A stretch of DNA of 64,000 nucleotides from Pseudomonas fluorescens (GCA_902825215.1 LR782234.1:1116001-1180000); one strand, 5' to 3'. Counted from the stretch's first letter, positions 32,582 through 41,701 are shown. Translations and numbers: made by a program. Notes: generated from the letters alone by a model not told the origin.

Positions 32582-35095
32582 TTAGGGCAGCGGCCAATGT
32601 TGCTGACAGGCGTGACGCACGGCGGCGGCGCTGCCGAGCTTGAGCAGGTCTTGGCTCAGACGCTGGCATTCGGCTTCGTGCAGCTGACGGACACGGTCCT
32701 TGATTTCACCGATCTGCACCGGGCTGACCGACAGTTCGGCCACGCCCAGACCAATCAGCACCGGCGTCGCCAGCGGGTCGGACGCGAGGGCGCCGCAGAC
32801 GCCGACCCAGCGTTTGTGCACCGCCGCACCGGCGCAGGTCATGGCGATCAGCCGCAGCAACGCGGGGTGCAGGGCGTCGACACGCGCCGCCAGACCGGCA
32901 TGGTCGCGATCCATGGCCAAGGTGTATTGCGACAGGTCGTTGGTGCCGATCGAGAGAAAGTCGGCGTGCTCGGCCAGTTGTTCGGCTTGCAGCGCAGCGG
33001 CGGGGACTTCGATCATCACGCCGATTTCCGGGCGCTCACTGATGTTCAGTTCCACACACAACGCTTCGACCTGCTGGCGAATCTGCAGCAGCTCATCCAC
33101 TTCGGTGACCATCGGCAAGAGGATCCGGCAGCGGCGCAACGGCTTGACCTGCAACAGCGCGCGCAATTGCTGATCAAGAATTTCCGGGCGCGCCTGCGCC
33201 AGACGAATACCGCGCAAACCAAGCACCGGGTTGGCTTCGGCGGGCAGCGGCAAATAGTCGAGTTGTTTGTCGCCGCCGACGTCGATGGTGCGAATGATCA
33301 CCGACTTGTTGCCCATCGCATCGAGCACCGCTTGATAAGCGGCGCGCTGCTCTTCGATATCCGGCGCAGTCTGGCGATCGACGAACAGAAACTCGGTGCG
33401 TAGCAGACCGACACCATCGGCGCCGTTGGCGAGGGCGTCTGCGGCTTCGCTGCCAGAGGCGACGTTAGCGACGACTTCGATGGCCACGCCATTGCGCGTT
33501 TCGGCGGGCAAGTGAGCCTTGGCCTGTTGCGCGTCGCGACGCTGCTGGCGCTCGATTTGCGCTTGTTGCACATCGGCCAGGCGCTCAGCGGTCGGCGTCA
33601 GTTCGAGGCGGCCGCCATCGGCATCCAGCACCACCGGCTGATCCTGTGCCTGATCGAGCAAGGCCGAACCCAGCGCCACCAGGCACGGCAAGCCTTTGCC
33701 GCGAGCCAAAATCGCCACATGCGAGGTCGCGCCGCCCTCGGCCATGCACAAGCCAGCGACACCTTGCGCGCTGAGTTGCAGCAGATCCGACGGGGTCAGT
33801 TCATGCGCCGCGACAATCGCACCGGCCGGCACATCGTAGTGCCAGGTCTCGCCAAGCAAGGCCCGCAGCACACGCTGCTTGAGGTCGCGTAAATCATTGG
33901 CGCGCTCGGCCAGCAGCGCGCTGCCGATGCTCTGAAGCATGTCGCACTGCGCGTCGATCGACTGGCTCCAGGCGTGAGTCGCCGCGCTGCCTTGCGTGAT
34001 CAATTGCTTTGCGGCATCGAGCAGCGCCGGATCTTCGAGCAAAGCCATGTGCGCGGCGAAGATGGCTTCTTCGTCGGCGTTCTTGTGCTTCGTCGCTTGG
34101 GCGAGGGTGGCGGCGATGTCGCTGCGCACCGTATTCAGTGCCGCATCGAGAATCTGTTGTTGCTGCACCGGATCGTGGTTGCCCGCATCCGCCGGCAAGC
34201 TGATCGCGCTCAAGCGAAACAACGGCCCGGCGACCAGCCCCGGCGCCGCACAGACGCCGTGCAACACACCCGCTTCGGCCGGGCGTTTCAGCGGCGCAGT
34301 GCTGACGGGCGCTTTAGCGTGATGATCATCCGGCAGTGCGGTGGCCAATGCGCCGAGCAAGGCTTGCAGCGCCGCGTCGGCATCCGCGCCCTGACAGCTG
34401 ACCTGCACCTCATCCTGCTCGCCAATCGCCAGGCCCATCAGGCCGATCAGGCTGTTGCACGGTGCCGATTTACCGGCGAAGTGCAGCTGCGACTGACTGT
34501 TGAAACCCTGCGCAGTCTGGCGGATCAGCGCCGCCGGACGCGCATGCAAGCCACCGCGATGGGCCACGCGCACCTGCCCGCGAACCTCGGGGCCAGCGCT
34601 GGCTTCAACACCTGCCACCGAGTCATTGCGCGCGACGATGTGCAGCAATGGTTCGCCGACCTTTACCGCTTTGAGCGTGATCGGCCGCACCTGAAAGTCG
34701 TGGCTGTTGGTCAGGATCAACAGGCTGACCAGGCTTTTGCAGTGCTGGCCGACCTGGTCCTGGTCGTAGCGCAATAACGGCTGGCCGAGACTGACCCGCT
34801 GATTTTCGCTGACCAGCATCGAGAAACCGGCGCCGTTCAACTCAACGGTATCGAGGCCAAGATGCAGAAGGATTTCTGCGCCATTGTCAGCGCGCACGGT
34901 GACAGCGTGAGCGGTGCGCGCGACGTGAATGATCACCCCGGCGCACGGCGAGTACAGCGTGTCGTTGAGCGGGTCGATGGCGATGCCGTCGCCCATCGCG
35001 CCGCTGGCGAACACGGCGTCCGGGACTTTGCCGAGCGTCAGCACCGGGCCGCTGAGCGGGGCGCTGAGGGTCAGCTCTTTATTGTTGTTGTGCAT
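32582..35095 (-). CDS. PTS fusion protein EIIA(Glc-type)-HPr-EI
   Basis: 837 residues, three PTS proteins in one chain. EIIA spans residues 1-150 with phosphohistidine His78 in EILLHLGLDTVELNG. HPr spans about 172-260 with His184 in HRGGLHARPAALI. Enzyme I spans about 280-835, with its histidine near 457 in GGATSHVAILARGKG, the PEP-binding LLRTEFLF and GTNDLSQYTL motifs. It takes phosphate from PEP and delivers it to NagE, so the operon carries its own complete phosphorelay. This corresponds to the gene often called nagF or ptsI-like in pseudomonads. 33 bases after it comes nagE. Confidence 0.94.
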   Translation of the reverse strand: MHNNNKELTLSAPLSGPVLTLGKVPDAVFASGAMGDGIAIDPLNDTLYSPCAGVIIHVARTAHAVTVRADNGAEILLHLGLDTVELNGAGFSMLVSENQRVSLGQPLLRYDQDQVGQHCKSLVSLLILTNSHDFQVRPITLKAVKVGEPLLHIVARNDSVAGVEASAGPEVRGQVRVAHRGGLHARPAALIRQTAQGFNSQSQLHFAGKSAPCNSLIGLMGLAIGEQDEVQVSCQGADADAALQALLGALATALPDDHHAKAPVSTAPLKRPAEAGVLHGVCAAPGLVAGPLFRLSAISLPADAGNHDPVQQQQILDAALNTVRSDIAATLAQATKHKNADEEAIFAAHMALLEDPALLDAAKQLITQGSAATHAWSQSIDAQCDMLQSIGSALLAERANDLRDLKQRVLRALLGETWHYDVPAGAIVAAHELTPSDLLQLSAQGVAGLCMAEGGATSHVAILARGKGLPCLVALGSALLDQAQDQPVVLDADGGRLELTPTAERLADVQQAQIERQQRRDAQQAKAHLPAETRNGVAIEVVANVASGSEAADALANGADGVGLLRTEFLFVDRQTAPDIEEQRAAYQAVLDAMGNKSVIIRTIDVGGDKQLDYLPLPAEANPVLGLRGIRLAQARPEILDQQLRALLQVKPLRRCRILLPMVTEVDELLQIRQQVEALCVELNISERPEIGVMIEVPAAALQAEQLAEHADFLSIGTNDLSQYTLAMDRDHAGLAARVDALHPALLRLIAMTCAGAAVHKRWVGVCGALASDPLATPVLIGLGVAELSVSPVQIGEIKDRVRQLHEAECQRLSQDLLKLGSAAAVRHACQQHWPLP

Positions 35096-35128
35096 GGCTC
35101 GGTCTCATCAGGTGTGCAGTCGGGGCAC

Positions 35129-36151
35129 TCAGTGGGTGCGGGTCACTTTGCTCAGGTGGCGCGGCTGATCCGGGTCCATGCCCCGGGCTACAGCAAGGCC
35201 TGCGGCCATGACGTAGAAGCTCTGGATCGCCAGAATCGGGTCGAGGGCCGGGTGTTCGGCGCGGCTCAGGGTCAGGTCACGCTCGGCCACGTCATCAGGG
35301 GCAGCCAGCAACACGCGGGCGCCGCGCTGACGCATTTCCGCCGCGAGGCTCAACAGCCCGGCCTGTTCCGCCCCACGCGGGGCGAATACCAGCAGCGGAT
35401 AATGCTCATCGATCAGCGCCATCGGACCATGACGGACTTCGGCGCTGCTGAAGGCTTCGGCCTGGATCGCCGAGGTTTCCTTGAATTTCAGCGCCGCTTC
35501 CTGAGCGATGGCGAAGCCGGCGCCACGGCCGATCACCATCAACCGCTGGCAATCGCGCAGCGCGTCGATGGCGGCGCTCCAGTCCTGGGTCGCGGCTTCG
35601 CGCAGTCCTTCGGGCAGGGCGTTGTGTGCCTGCAATAATTCGTCATCCTCTTTCCAGTGCGCGATCAGACGGGCGCTGGCGCTGAGGGTGGCGATGAAGC
35701 TTTTGGTCGCGGCGACACTGCTTTCCGTGCCAGCGAGCAGCGGTACGCTGAACTCACACGCCGCTTCCAGCGGTGAATCGGCGGCGTTGACCATCGACAC
35801 GCTCAGCGCGCCACGTTTGCGCAACAGGCGCAGGCTGTTGACCAGATCCGGGCTTTGTCCTGATTGGGAGAAGGCGAACGCAACCTGGCCGCTGACCTTC
35901 AATGGCGCTTGCTGCATGGTCACCACCGACATCGGCAACGACGCCACCGGCACGCCCAGTTGCTGCATGGTCAGGTAGGCGAAATAACTCGCCGCGTGGT
36001 CGGAGCTGCCCCGGGCCACGGTCATTGCCACTTGCGGCGGCTGACGGCGCAGACGCCCGGCGATCTCGATCAGTTGCGGGTCGAGCTGTTGCAACTGGGC
36101 GTGCACGGCCTCGAACGAGGACAGCGCCTCCTCAAGCATTTTTGAAGTCAA
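35129..36151 (-). CDS. SIS-domain glucosamine-6-phosphate deaminase (NagB-II/GlmS-like)
   Basis: 340 residues from TTG 36151, chosen because AAGGAG lies 6 bases upstream; an ATG at 36139 (MLEEALSS) is the alternative. Two sugar-isomerase (SIS) domains without the glutaminase half of GlmS: MTVARGSSDHAASYFAYL and FSQSGQSPDLVNSL in the first, VIGRGAGFAIAQEAALKFKET and EVRHGPMALID in the second. It is expected to convert glucosamine-6-P to fructose-6-P plus ammonia, the final step of the pathway, replacing classical NagB. It overlaps the end of nagA by 20 bases. Confidence 0.9.
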   Translation of the reverse strand: MTSKMLEEALSSFEAVHAQLQQLDPQLIEIAGRLRRQPPQVAMTVARGSSDHAASYFAYLTMQQLGVPVASLPMSVVTMQQAPLKVSGQVAFAFSQSGQSPDLVNSLRLLRKRGALSVSMVNAADSPLEAACEFSVPLLAGTESSVAATKSFIATLSASARLIAHWKEDDELLQAHNALPEGLREAATQDWSAAIDALRDCQRLMVIGRGAGFAIAQEAALKFKETSAIQAEAFSSAEVRHGPMALIDEHYPLLVFAPRGAEQAGLLSLAAEMRQRGARVLLAAPDDVAERDLTLSRAEHPALDPILAIQSFYVMAAGLAVARGMDPDQPRHLSKVTRTH

Positions 36152-37238
36152 TGTCTTCTCCTTCGACCATGACGGCGGTCAGTGTGAGTGAGCGATCGAG
36201 CCGCACGCAGTCGGCCCAGGCGCCGGGGGCGAGGCGCCCGCGTTCGTTGAGGCCGAGGTAATCGGCGGGGAATTGCGACAGACGCTGCGAAGCCTCGGCA
36301 ATCGGCAGGCCGATCTTCACCAGATTGCGCAGGGCCTGATCCATGGTCAGCGTGCTTCCGGCCAGGGTGCCGTCGGGCAGGCGCACGCCGCCCAGGCATT
36401 TGGTCACGGTGTGGCTGCCGAGCTTGTATTCGCCGTCGGGCATACCGGCGGCGGCGGTCGAATCGGTGACGCAGTACAGGCACGGGATCGAGCGCAACGC
36501 CACGCGGATCGCACCGGGATGCACATGCAGCAGATCCGGGATCAGCTCGGCGTATTGCGCGTGGGCCAGCGCCGCGCCGACGATCCCCGGCTCGCGGTGA
36601 TGGAGCGGGCTCATGGCGTTGTACAAATGGGTGAAGCTGGTGGCGCCGGCGTTCAACGCGGCAACGCCTTCTTCATAGCTGCCGAGGGTGTGGCCGATCT
36701 GCATGCGGATGCCGCGGCTACTCAGCTCACGGATCAACTCGTCGTGGCCGGCGATTTCCGGCGCGATGGTGATCACCCGGATCGGCGCGAGAGCCAGATA
36801 GTCTTCGACCTCGGCCATCAACGCGGTGTGGGCGAAGTTCGGTTGCGCGCCGAGTTTGCCGGGATTGATGTACGGGCCTTCGAGGTGAACACCAAGGACC
36901 CGCGCGGCGCCTTGCGGACGCTGCTCGCAGAATTCTCCGACCTCTTTGAGGACGCTGGCGATCTCGGCACGCGGCGCGGTCATGGTCGTGGCCAGCAGCG
37001 ACGTGGTGCCGAAACGCACGTGGGTTTTGCTGATGGTCTCGAAAGCGCTGGCGCCTTCCATGATGTCTTTGCCACCGCCGCCGTGGACGTGCAGATCGAT
37101 GAAGCCAGGCAGCAGGTACGGCAGGTCGTTGTCGGCCGGATCGCAGGGCTCGCCTTCGATTGCCACGACTTTGCCGTGGGCGTGGATCAGCCGGCCGCGA
37201 ATCCAGCCGTCAGCGGTGAGGATGTTGTCTTCGGACAT
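36132..37238 (-). CDS. nagA: N-acetylglucosamine-6-phosphate deacetylase
   Basis: 368 residues from ATG 37238. Amidohydrolase fold with the metal motif PGFIDLHVHGGGG (residues about 44-56), HLEGPYINPGKLGAQP, GHTLGSYEEG and the NAMSPLHHREPG loop; the catalytic Asp is in YCVTDSTAAAGMPDG. It removes acetate from GlcNAc-6-P, feeding the deaminase next door, whose start lies inside nagA. Preceded by nagR with a 27-base gap, so one transcript is likely. Confidence 0.95.
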   Translation of the reverse strand: MSEDNILTADGWIRGRLIHAHGKVVAIEGEPCDPADNDLPYLLPGFIDLHVHGGGGKDIMEGASAFETISKTHVRFGTTSLLATTMTAPRAEIASVLKEVGEFCEQRPQGAARVLGVHLEGPYINPGKLGAQPNFAHTALMAEVEDYLALAPIRVITIAPEIAGHDELIRELSSRGIRMQIGHTLGSYEEGVAALNAGATSFTHLYNAMSPLHHREPGIVGAALAHAQYAELIPDLLHVHPGAIRVALRSIPCLYCVTDSTAAAGMPDGEYKLGSHTVTKCLGGVRLPDGTLAGSTLTMDQALRNLVKIGLPIAEASQRLSQFPADYLGLNERGRLAPGAWADCVRLDRSLTLTAVMVEGEDIDFKNA

Positions 37239-37265
37239 GATGTTTTCTCGGTTCCGGCGCCGCTC

Positions 37266-37997
37266 TCAGCGGCGCAGCTCTGCCACAAAGTCGTAGTAGT
37301 CGTTGCGGCAATAGGTGTCGGTGACTTCGATTGGCGTGTTGTCTTCCAGATAACCGACCCGGGTCATCAGCAGCATGGCGGTGCCGGGGGCGATGCCGAC
37401 CAGCGCGGCGAACTCGTCCGAGGCATTGATCGCCTGGATGTGCTGCAAGGCGCGGACGATCGGTTTGCCGATGCCGTCGAGGTATTCGTAGAGCGAATCG
37501 CCCACCGCTTGCGGTTTGGGCATGATCGAGGCGGGCAGGGTGCTCATTTCGATGGCCATCACGGTGTCGTCGGCTTTGCGCAGACGCTTCATGCGCGCCA
37601 CCTTGTCGTTCGGCGACAGGCCGAGGCGGATCAGTTCTTCGTGGGTCGGCAGGGTGATTTCCCGTTCCAGCCAGTGCGAGCTGGGGACAAAACCCTTGAG
37701 GCGGAGCATTTCGCTGAAACCGGAAAGGCGTGACAGCGGTTGTTCCAGGCGCGGCGTGATGAACGTGCCAGAACCTTGCAGACGACGGATCAGGCCTTGC
37801 TCCAGCAGGACTTCCAGCGCCTTGCGCGCGGTCACTCGGGAAATCCCCAGCAACTCGCTGAGATTGCGCTCCGAAGGCATGGCCTGTTCGGCTTTCCATT
37901 GCCCGGCATGAATGGCCGCTTCCAGATTGCGCGCCAGTTGCAAGTACAGCGGCGTCGGCTGGGCGTCATCGGGGCGGAGGGCGTGGAGATCGTTCAT
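37266..37997 (-). CDS. nagR: GntR/HutC-family regulator of the nag operon
   Basis: 243 residues from ATG 37997 (MNDLHALRPDD). A winged helix-turn-helix at about 18-82 (PLYLQLARNLEAAI, AMPSERNLSELLGISRVTARKALEVLLEQGLI) is followed by a UTRA ligand-binding domain (about 95-240). It is the first gene of nagR-nagA-nagB-EI fusion-nagE, so the operon is probably autoregulated, with a GlcNAc or glucosamine phosphate as inducer by analogy with NagR/NagQ/DasR proteins. Repeated GTGGTAT words lie just upstream. Confidence 0.9.
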   Translation of the reverse strand: MNDLHALRPDDAQPTPLYLQLARNLEAAIHAGQWKAEQAMPSERNLSELLGISRVTARKALEVLLEQGLIRRLQGSGTFITPRLEQPLSRLSGFSEMLRLKGFVPSSHWLEREITLPTHEELIRLGLSPNDKVARMKRLRKADDTVMAIEMSTLPASIMPKPQAVGDSLYEYLDGIGKPIVRALQHIQAINASDEFAALVGIAPGTAMLLMTRVGYLEDNTPIEVTDTYCRNDYYDFVAELRR

Positions 37998-38051
37998 GTA
38001 GGGCTTTTCCGGCGTTGGTATAGGATTGTTGTCGCTCGGTAGTCGGGCGAA

Positions 38052-38074
38052 AACTAATACCACTTGCATACCAT
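38052..38074 (-). promoter_or_regulatory. Candidate NagR operator, site 1
   Basis: On the minus strand GGTATGCAAGTGGTATTAGT: two GGTAT words spaced 11 bases (one helical turn) apart, about 55-75 bases before the nagR start. The ten bases AGTGGTATTA recur exactly at 38137-38146 on the opposite strand. HutC-type regulators use GT...TA...AC operators, so this is a plausible site. Confidence 0.55.
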
Positions 38075-38136
38075 GTCAACGCAGTGAAAAAGCGCTATTG
38101 CCGTGTGTACGGGGCTTGGAGGGTGGGTGGGTTGGA

Positions 38137-38151
38137 AGTGGTATTAGTGGT
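38137..38151 (+). promoter_or_regulatory. Candidate NagR operator, site 2
   Basis: AGTGGTATTAGTGGT carries the same ten bases as site 1, inverted, 73 bases away. Two inverted sites flanking the nagR promoter region would permit looping. Confidence 0.4.
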
Positions 38152-38158
38152 GGGCGCG

Positions 38159-38251
38159 ATAAACAAAAAAATCGCAGCCTGCGTCAGTCCCTGCCGGTAA
38201 GAGTGGTATCACCGTGCAGTGGTTGACGCGTGCTGCGATTTTTTTGGTTTA
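38159..38251 (-). terminator. Long terminator hairpin of the L,D-transpeptidase gene
   Basis: The arms 38161-38186 (AAACAAAAAAATCGCAGCCTG...) and 38223-38249 (...GCTGCGATTTTTTTGGTTT) are inverted repeats of about 25 bases. Read leftward the stem ends in TTTTTTTG, giving a terminator about 35 bases after the gene stop. The unusually long loop contains AGTGGTATC (38202-38210), similar to the candidate NagR sites. Confidence 0.8.
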
Positions 38252-38281
38252 TTTTTTCAGGCCGACCAGTGGTCGTGGCGA

Positions 38282-38797
38282 TTACGGGCGAATCTCGACC
38301 ATCGTTCCGTCCGGTACCAGATTCCAGACTTCGCGCATGTCAACGTTGCGCATGGCGACGCAGCCATCGGTCCAGTCCAGGGTATGGAACAAGTCTTCCG
38401 GGGTCTCTTCCGAATCCGGCGTGCCGTGGATCATGATCATGCCGCCGGGCTCGACACCTTCGCGGCGAGCGCGGGCAGCATCGCTGATGTTCGGATAGGA
38501 AATGTGCATCGAGAGATTGAATTTGTCGCTGGTCTTGCGCCAGTCGATCCAATAGAAACCTTCCGGCGTACGCTTGTCGCCTTCGATCAGCTTCGGACCT
38601 TTTTTCGCGCCTTTGCCCAGGGAAATGCGATAAGTCTTCAGCGGCTTGCCGTCGACAATCAATTGCAACTGGTGAGCCGATTTGAGCACCAGGACTTTTT
38701 CGATCAAAGGCGTACTCGATGGCGTCACGGTGGTCACGAATGACGCTTGCGAGACCGTGACGAACGACAGGCAGAACAGGGCAAGCAACCAGCGCAT
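38282..38797 (-). CDS. L,D-transpeptidase (YkuD domain)
   Basis: 171 residues from ATG 38797 (MRWLLALFCLSFVTVSQA, a cleavable signal peptide). YkuD catalytic domain with His124 (MIMIHGTPDSEE) and nucleophile Cys146 in DWTDGCVAMRN, arranged H-x(n)-S/T-D-G-C as in ErfK/YbiS/YafK proteins. It acts in the periplasm, forming 3-3 murein cross-links or attaching proteins to peptidoglycan; which one is not decidable from sequence. The frame is open far upstream to 39079, but that part overlaps the neighbouring Nudix gene and lacks family character. Confidence 0.92.
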   Translation of the reverse strand: MRWLLALFCLSFVTVSQASFVTTVTPSSTPLIEKVLVLKSAHQLQLIVDGKPLKTYRISLGKGAKKGPKLIEGDKRTPEGFYWIDWRKTSDKFNLSMHISYPNISDAARARREGVEPGGMIMIHGTPDSEETPEDLFHTLDWTDGCVAMRNVDMREVWNLVPDGTMVEIRP

Positions 38798-38897
38798 TGA
38801 AACAATTCCCCAAAAGTGACGCAGATACAGGTTGAACAGCGGTTGTGGCGCCGTGTGTCCGGCGCTGTGTGGTGTTATCGGCCAGTGCGCGACGAAA

Positions 38898-39449
38898 TCA
38901 AGTAAGCACCGGTTGCACCAGCGGCGGAATCGATTCCGAACGCACCGGGTAAATATCAGCGCGGCGATCCGCGAAGAAGCATTCCAGGGTCCGCCCGACC
39001 GTGCGGAAAGCCAGCTCGTCCCAAGGGATGTCGGCTTCATCGAACAGCTGCACTTCGAGGCTTTCGGGGCCAGCGGCAAAATCCAGATCGACCAGTTCGG
39101 CGCGGAAGAATACGTGAACCTGACTGATGTGCGGCACGTCGATCAGCGTATAGATGCTCAGATTGCGCACCCGGGCGCAGGCTTCTTCGGCGGTTTCGCG
39201 CACGGCGGCCTGCTCGATGGTCTCGCCGTTTTCCATGAAACCGGCGGGCAGGGTCCAGTAACCCAGGCGCGGCTCGATCGCACGACGACAGAGCAGCACT
39301 TGACGGCCCCAGGTCGGCACGCACCCGGCGACAATATTGGGATTCTGATAGTGAATGGTCTGACAGCTTGCGCAGACATAACGCAGCCGCGAATCGCCTT
39401 CGGGAATGCGCTGGGTGACCGGGTTACCGCAGTGGCTGCAAAATTTCAT
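38898..39449 (-). CDS. Nudix hydrolase with N-terminal zinc ribbon
   Basis: 183 residues. The zinc ribbon uses Cys4, Cys7, Cys26, Cys29 (FCSHCG ... YVCASC). The Nudix box runs from Gly70 as G-x5-E-x7-R-E-x2-E-E (GFMENGETIEQ, AAVRETAEEA). The architecture resembles NudC-type NAD(H) pyrophosphatases but is shorter and lacks their large N-terminal domain, so substrate is uncertain. 100 bases upstream of the transpeptidase on the same strand; divergent from the next Nudix gene. Confidence 0.9.
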   Translation of the reverse strand: MKFCSHCGNPVTQRIPEGDSRLRYVCASCQTIHYQNPNIVAGCVPTWGRQVLLCRRAIEPRLGYWTLPAGFMENGETIEQAAVRETAEEACARVRNLSIYTLIDVPHISQVHVFFRAELVDLDFAAGPESLEVQLFDEADIPWDELAFRTVGRTLECFFADRRADIYPVRSESIPPLVQPVLT

Positions 39450-39596
39450 GCTGAGGTTCCTGAATGCTGCGCCTATCTTGAAGTGCGGCGGTGCCGGTCG
39501 GCAAGTTGTCGTTTCGCGACACGTCGGGTTTCGGGGGCTTGGGCGCTCGCATCGATTGGTGCATGATGCCGGGTAAGGTACCGATCGAGAACACTC

Positions 39597-40196
39597 ATGC
39601 TGGATGAGCTACTGCACAGGGTCAGCAACCACACACCGCGCACGCTGGAGACCGACGCACGCTTTCCCGAGGCCGCCGTACTGGTGCCGATCACCCGCAG
39701 CGACGAGCCGGAACTGGTCCTGACCCTGCGGGCCAGCGGGCTCTCGACCCACGGCGGCGAAGTCGCCTTTCCGGGCGGCCGGCGCGACCCGGAAGACCCG
39801 GACCTGATCTTCACCGCACTGCGTGAAGCCGAAGAGGAGATCGGCTTGCCACCGGGGCTGGTCGAAGTCATCGGCCCGCTCAGCCCGCTGATCTCCCTGC
39901 ATGGCATCAAGGTCACGCCGTACGTCGGGGTGATTCCCGATTTCGTCGAATACCAGCCCAACGACGCCGAAATCGCTGCGGTGTTCAGCGTGCCGCTGGA
40001 GTTTTTCCGCAAGGATCCGCGCGAGCACACCCATCGCATCGACTATCAGGGGCGCAGCTGGTACGTGCCAAGCTACCGCTTCGGCGAGTACAAGATCTGG
40101 GGGCTGACGGCGATGATGATCGTCGAACTGGTCAATCTGCTCTATGACGCGAGGATCAACCTGCACCAGCCGCCGAAAAGCTTCATCAATACCTAG
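39597..40196 (+). CDS. CoA pyrophosphatase-type Nudix hydrolase
   Basis: 199 residues. It has the NuCoA motif preceding the Nudix box (LTLRASGLSTHGGEVAFPGG) and then REAEEEIGL, the UPF0035 signature of CoA-diphosphatases such as NudL/YeaB. Expected reaction: CoA to 4'-phosphopantetheine plus 3',5'-ADP. The C-terminus (YKIWGLTAMMIVELVNLL) is typical. First of a rightward set continuing with the carbonic anhydrase-like and DUF1289 genes. Confidence 0.92.
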   Translation: MLDELLHRVSNHTPRTLETDARFPEAAVLVPITRSDEPELVLTLRASGLSTHGGEVAFPGGRRDPEDPDLIFTALREAEEEIGLPPGLVEVIGPLSPLISLHGIKVTPYVGVIPDFVEYQPNDAEIAAVFSVPLEFFRKDPREHTHRIDYQGRSWYVPSYRFGEYKIWGLTAMMIVELVNLLYDARINLHQPPKSFINT

Positions 40197-40241
40197 CCAT
40201 CGTTCGAATGGCCCATCACCGCAAGCCCTGAGGATCACACC

Positions 40242-40766
40242 ATGAAATACCGCCTGGGCGACGCCCGTGTCGAAACCCATCCACAGAGCTGGGTTGCCCC
40301 CAATGCCGTGCTGGTGGGCAAGGTTCGACTGGAAGAGGGCGCCAACGTCTGGTTCAACGCCGTGCTGCGCGGTGACAACGAACTGATCCTGATCGGCAAA
40401 AACAGCAATGTGCAGGACGGCACGGTGATGCACACCGACATGGGCTACCCGCTGACCATTGGCACTGGCGTAACCATCGGCCACAACGCCATGCTGCACG
40501 GCTGCACGGTCGGCGATTACAGCCTGATCGGCATCAACGCGGTGATCCTCAACGGTGCGAAGATCGGCAAGCACTGCATCATCGGCGCCAATTCGCTGAT
40601 CGGCGAGGGCAAGGAGATTCCCGATGGCTCGCTAGTGATGGGCTCACCTGGCAAGGTTGTGCGCGAACTCACCGAGGCACAGAAAAAAATGCTCGAGGCC
40701 AGCGCCGCCCACTATGTGCATAACTCCCAGCGTTATGCCCGCGATCTGGCCGAGCAAGAACAATGA
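40242..40766 (+). CDS. Gamma-carbonic anhydrase family protein
   Basis: 174 residues, left-handed beta-helix of hexapeptide repeats ([44 protein letters not shown]). The three metal-binding histidines of the YrdA/PaaY group are visible (His in VMHTD, IGHNA and MLHGC). The family includes true zinc or iron carbonic anhydrases and thioesterase-like members, so activity is unproven. Overlaps the next gene by 4 bases (ATGA). Confidence 0.92.
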   Translation: MKYRLGDARVETHPQSWVAPNAVLVGKVRLEEGANVWFNAVLRGDNELILIGKNSNVQDGTVMHTDMGYPLTIGTGVTIGHNAMLHGCTVGDYSLIGINAVILNGAKIGKHCIIGANSLIGEGKEIPDGSLVMGSPGKVVRELTEAQKKMLEASAAHYVHNSQRYARDLAEQEQ

Positions 40767-40978
40767 CCACCGCTGAACGACCGGTTGCCTCGCCCTGCGT
40801 GAATATCTGTGCGCTGGATGAGGCTGATGTTTGCACCGGGTGTCAGCGCACCGTCGAAGAGATTACTCGCTGGAGCCGCATGAACAATGACGAGCGCCGG
40901 GTGGTGCTGGGGTTGTGTCATGAGCGGGCGAAGGCCAGTGGGCTGGTGTGGATGTTGCCGGCGAAATCAGGCGTCTGA
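40763..40978 (+). CDS. DUF1289 (YdhL-like) cysteine-cluster protein
   Basis: 71 residues. The conserved signature is [20 protein letters not shown] then [17 protein letters not shown], with four cysteines in a possible metal-binding or Fe-S knuckle. Small Fe-S-like proteins of this type are widespread in proteobacteria with unknown role. The start ATG overlaps the TGA of the carbonic anhydrase-like gene, so the two are coupled. Confidence 0.9.
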   Translation: MTTAERPVASPCVNICALDEADVCTGCQRTVEEITRWSRMNNDERRVVLGLCHERAKASGLVWMLPAKSGV

Positions 40979-40986
40979 ACCAACGC

Positions 40987-41053
40987 TTTCGCGAGCAGGC
41001 TCGCTCCCACCTTGAAAATGCATTCCACTGTGGGAGCGAGCCTGCTCGCGAAG
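40987..41053. repeat. REP doublet in reverse arrangement
   Basis: Two REP cores with the opposite polarity to the REPINs elsewhere (TTCGCGAGC...CCCAC then GTGGGAG...GCTCGCGAA), separated by only about 20 bases that include ATGCATTCCA. Almost the same structure recurs at 42896-42962. Confidence 0.88.
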
Positions 41054-41133
41054 ACGTCGGTCCTGTCACCGCGCCTATTGGCGCAATACCAGCGGTCCAG
41101 TAACCTGTGCGCCAAATCCACAGGCCGCCACCC

Positions 41134-41601
41134 ATGATTTTTCTCATCGCCTACATCAGCAGCGTTGTGCTGATCAACTTCGCCTTCTCCACCGCACCGC
41201 ACCTGGACATCATCTGGTCGGCCTGGGGCGGGCTGGTGTTCGTGCTGCGTGACATGGTGCAAACGCGCTTCGGCCACGGTGCGATCGTGGCGATGCTGGC
41301 GGCGCTGGTGCTGTCCTACGTCACGTCCGATCCGTCCATTGCGCTGGCCAGCGCTACGGCGTTCGCGGTGTCCGAGTGCATCGACTGGCTGGTGTTCAGC
41401 ATCACCAAGCGGCCGTTGCGCGACCGCTTATGGATCAGTTCGGCGCTGAGCATTCCGCTCGATACCTTCATCTTCTTCGGCATGATCGACCTGCTGACCC
41501 CGCCGGTGATCATCACCGCCCTGGCCTCGAAATTCGCCGGCGTTACCGCCGTCTGGCTGATCATGGCCTGGCGCGAGCGCAAACAGGCCGTCGCCGGCTG
41601 A
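41134..41601 (+). CDS. VUT/YhhQ-type integral membrane protein (possible queuosine-precursor or vitamin transporter)
   Basis: 155 residues from ATG 41134, with about five membrane segments (FLIAYISSVVLINFAF; IVAMLAALVLSYV; IALASATAFAVSECIDWLVF; SIPLDTFIFFGMIDLL; KFAGVTAVWLIMAW). The AFAVSECIDWLVF and SSALSIPLDTFIF segments fit the DUF165/VUT family, whose E. coli member YhhQ moves queuosine precursors. The protein is shorter than YhhQ (221), so this is a compact member; the substrate is unknown. An upstream GTG at 41107 is possible but less typical. Confidence 0.8.
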   Translation: MIFLIAYISSVVLINFAFSTAPHLDIIWSAWGGLVFVLRDMVQTRFGHGAIVAMLAALVLSYVTSDPSIALASATAFAVSECIDWLVFSITKRPLRDRLWISSALSIPLDTFIFFGMIDLLTPPVIITALASKFAGVTAVWLIMAWRERKQAVAG

Positions 41602-41628
41602 AGCCAAACCCGCGGGTTCATGTAAAAT

Positions 41629-41658
41629 GCCGCGCTTTCTCCCCATGGAAAGCGCGGC
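41629..41658 (+). promoter_or_regulatory. Perfect 11-bp hairpin upstream of purT
   Basis: GCCGCGCTTTC-TCCCCATG-GAAAGCGCGGC sits 44 bases before the purT start. No T run follows, so it could end the previous transcript weakly or structure the purT leader. Confidence 0.5.
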
Positions 41659-41701
41659 TGGCGTTGCTTTCCTCGATGATCCGCTGCTTTGAGGACCTGA
41701 G

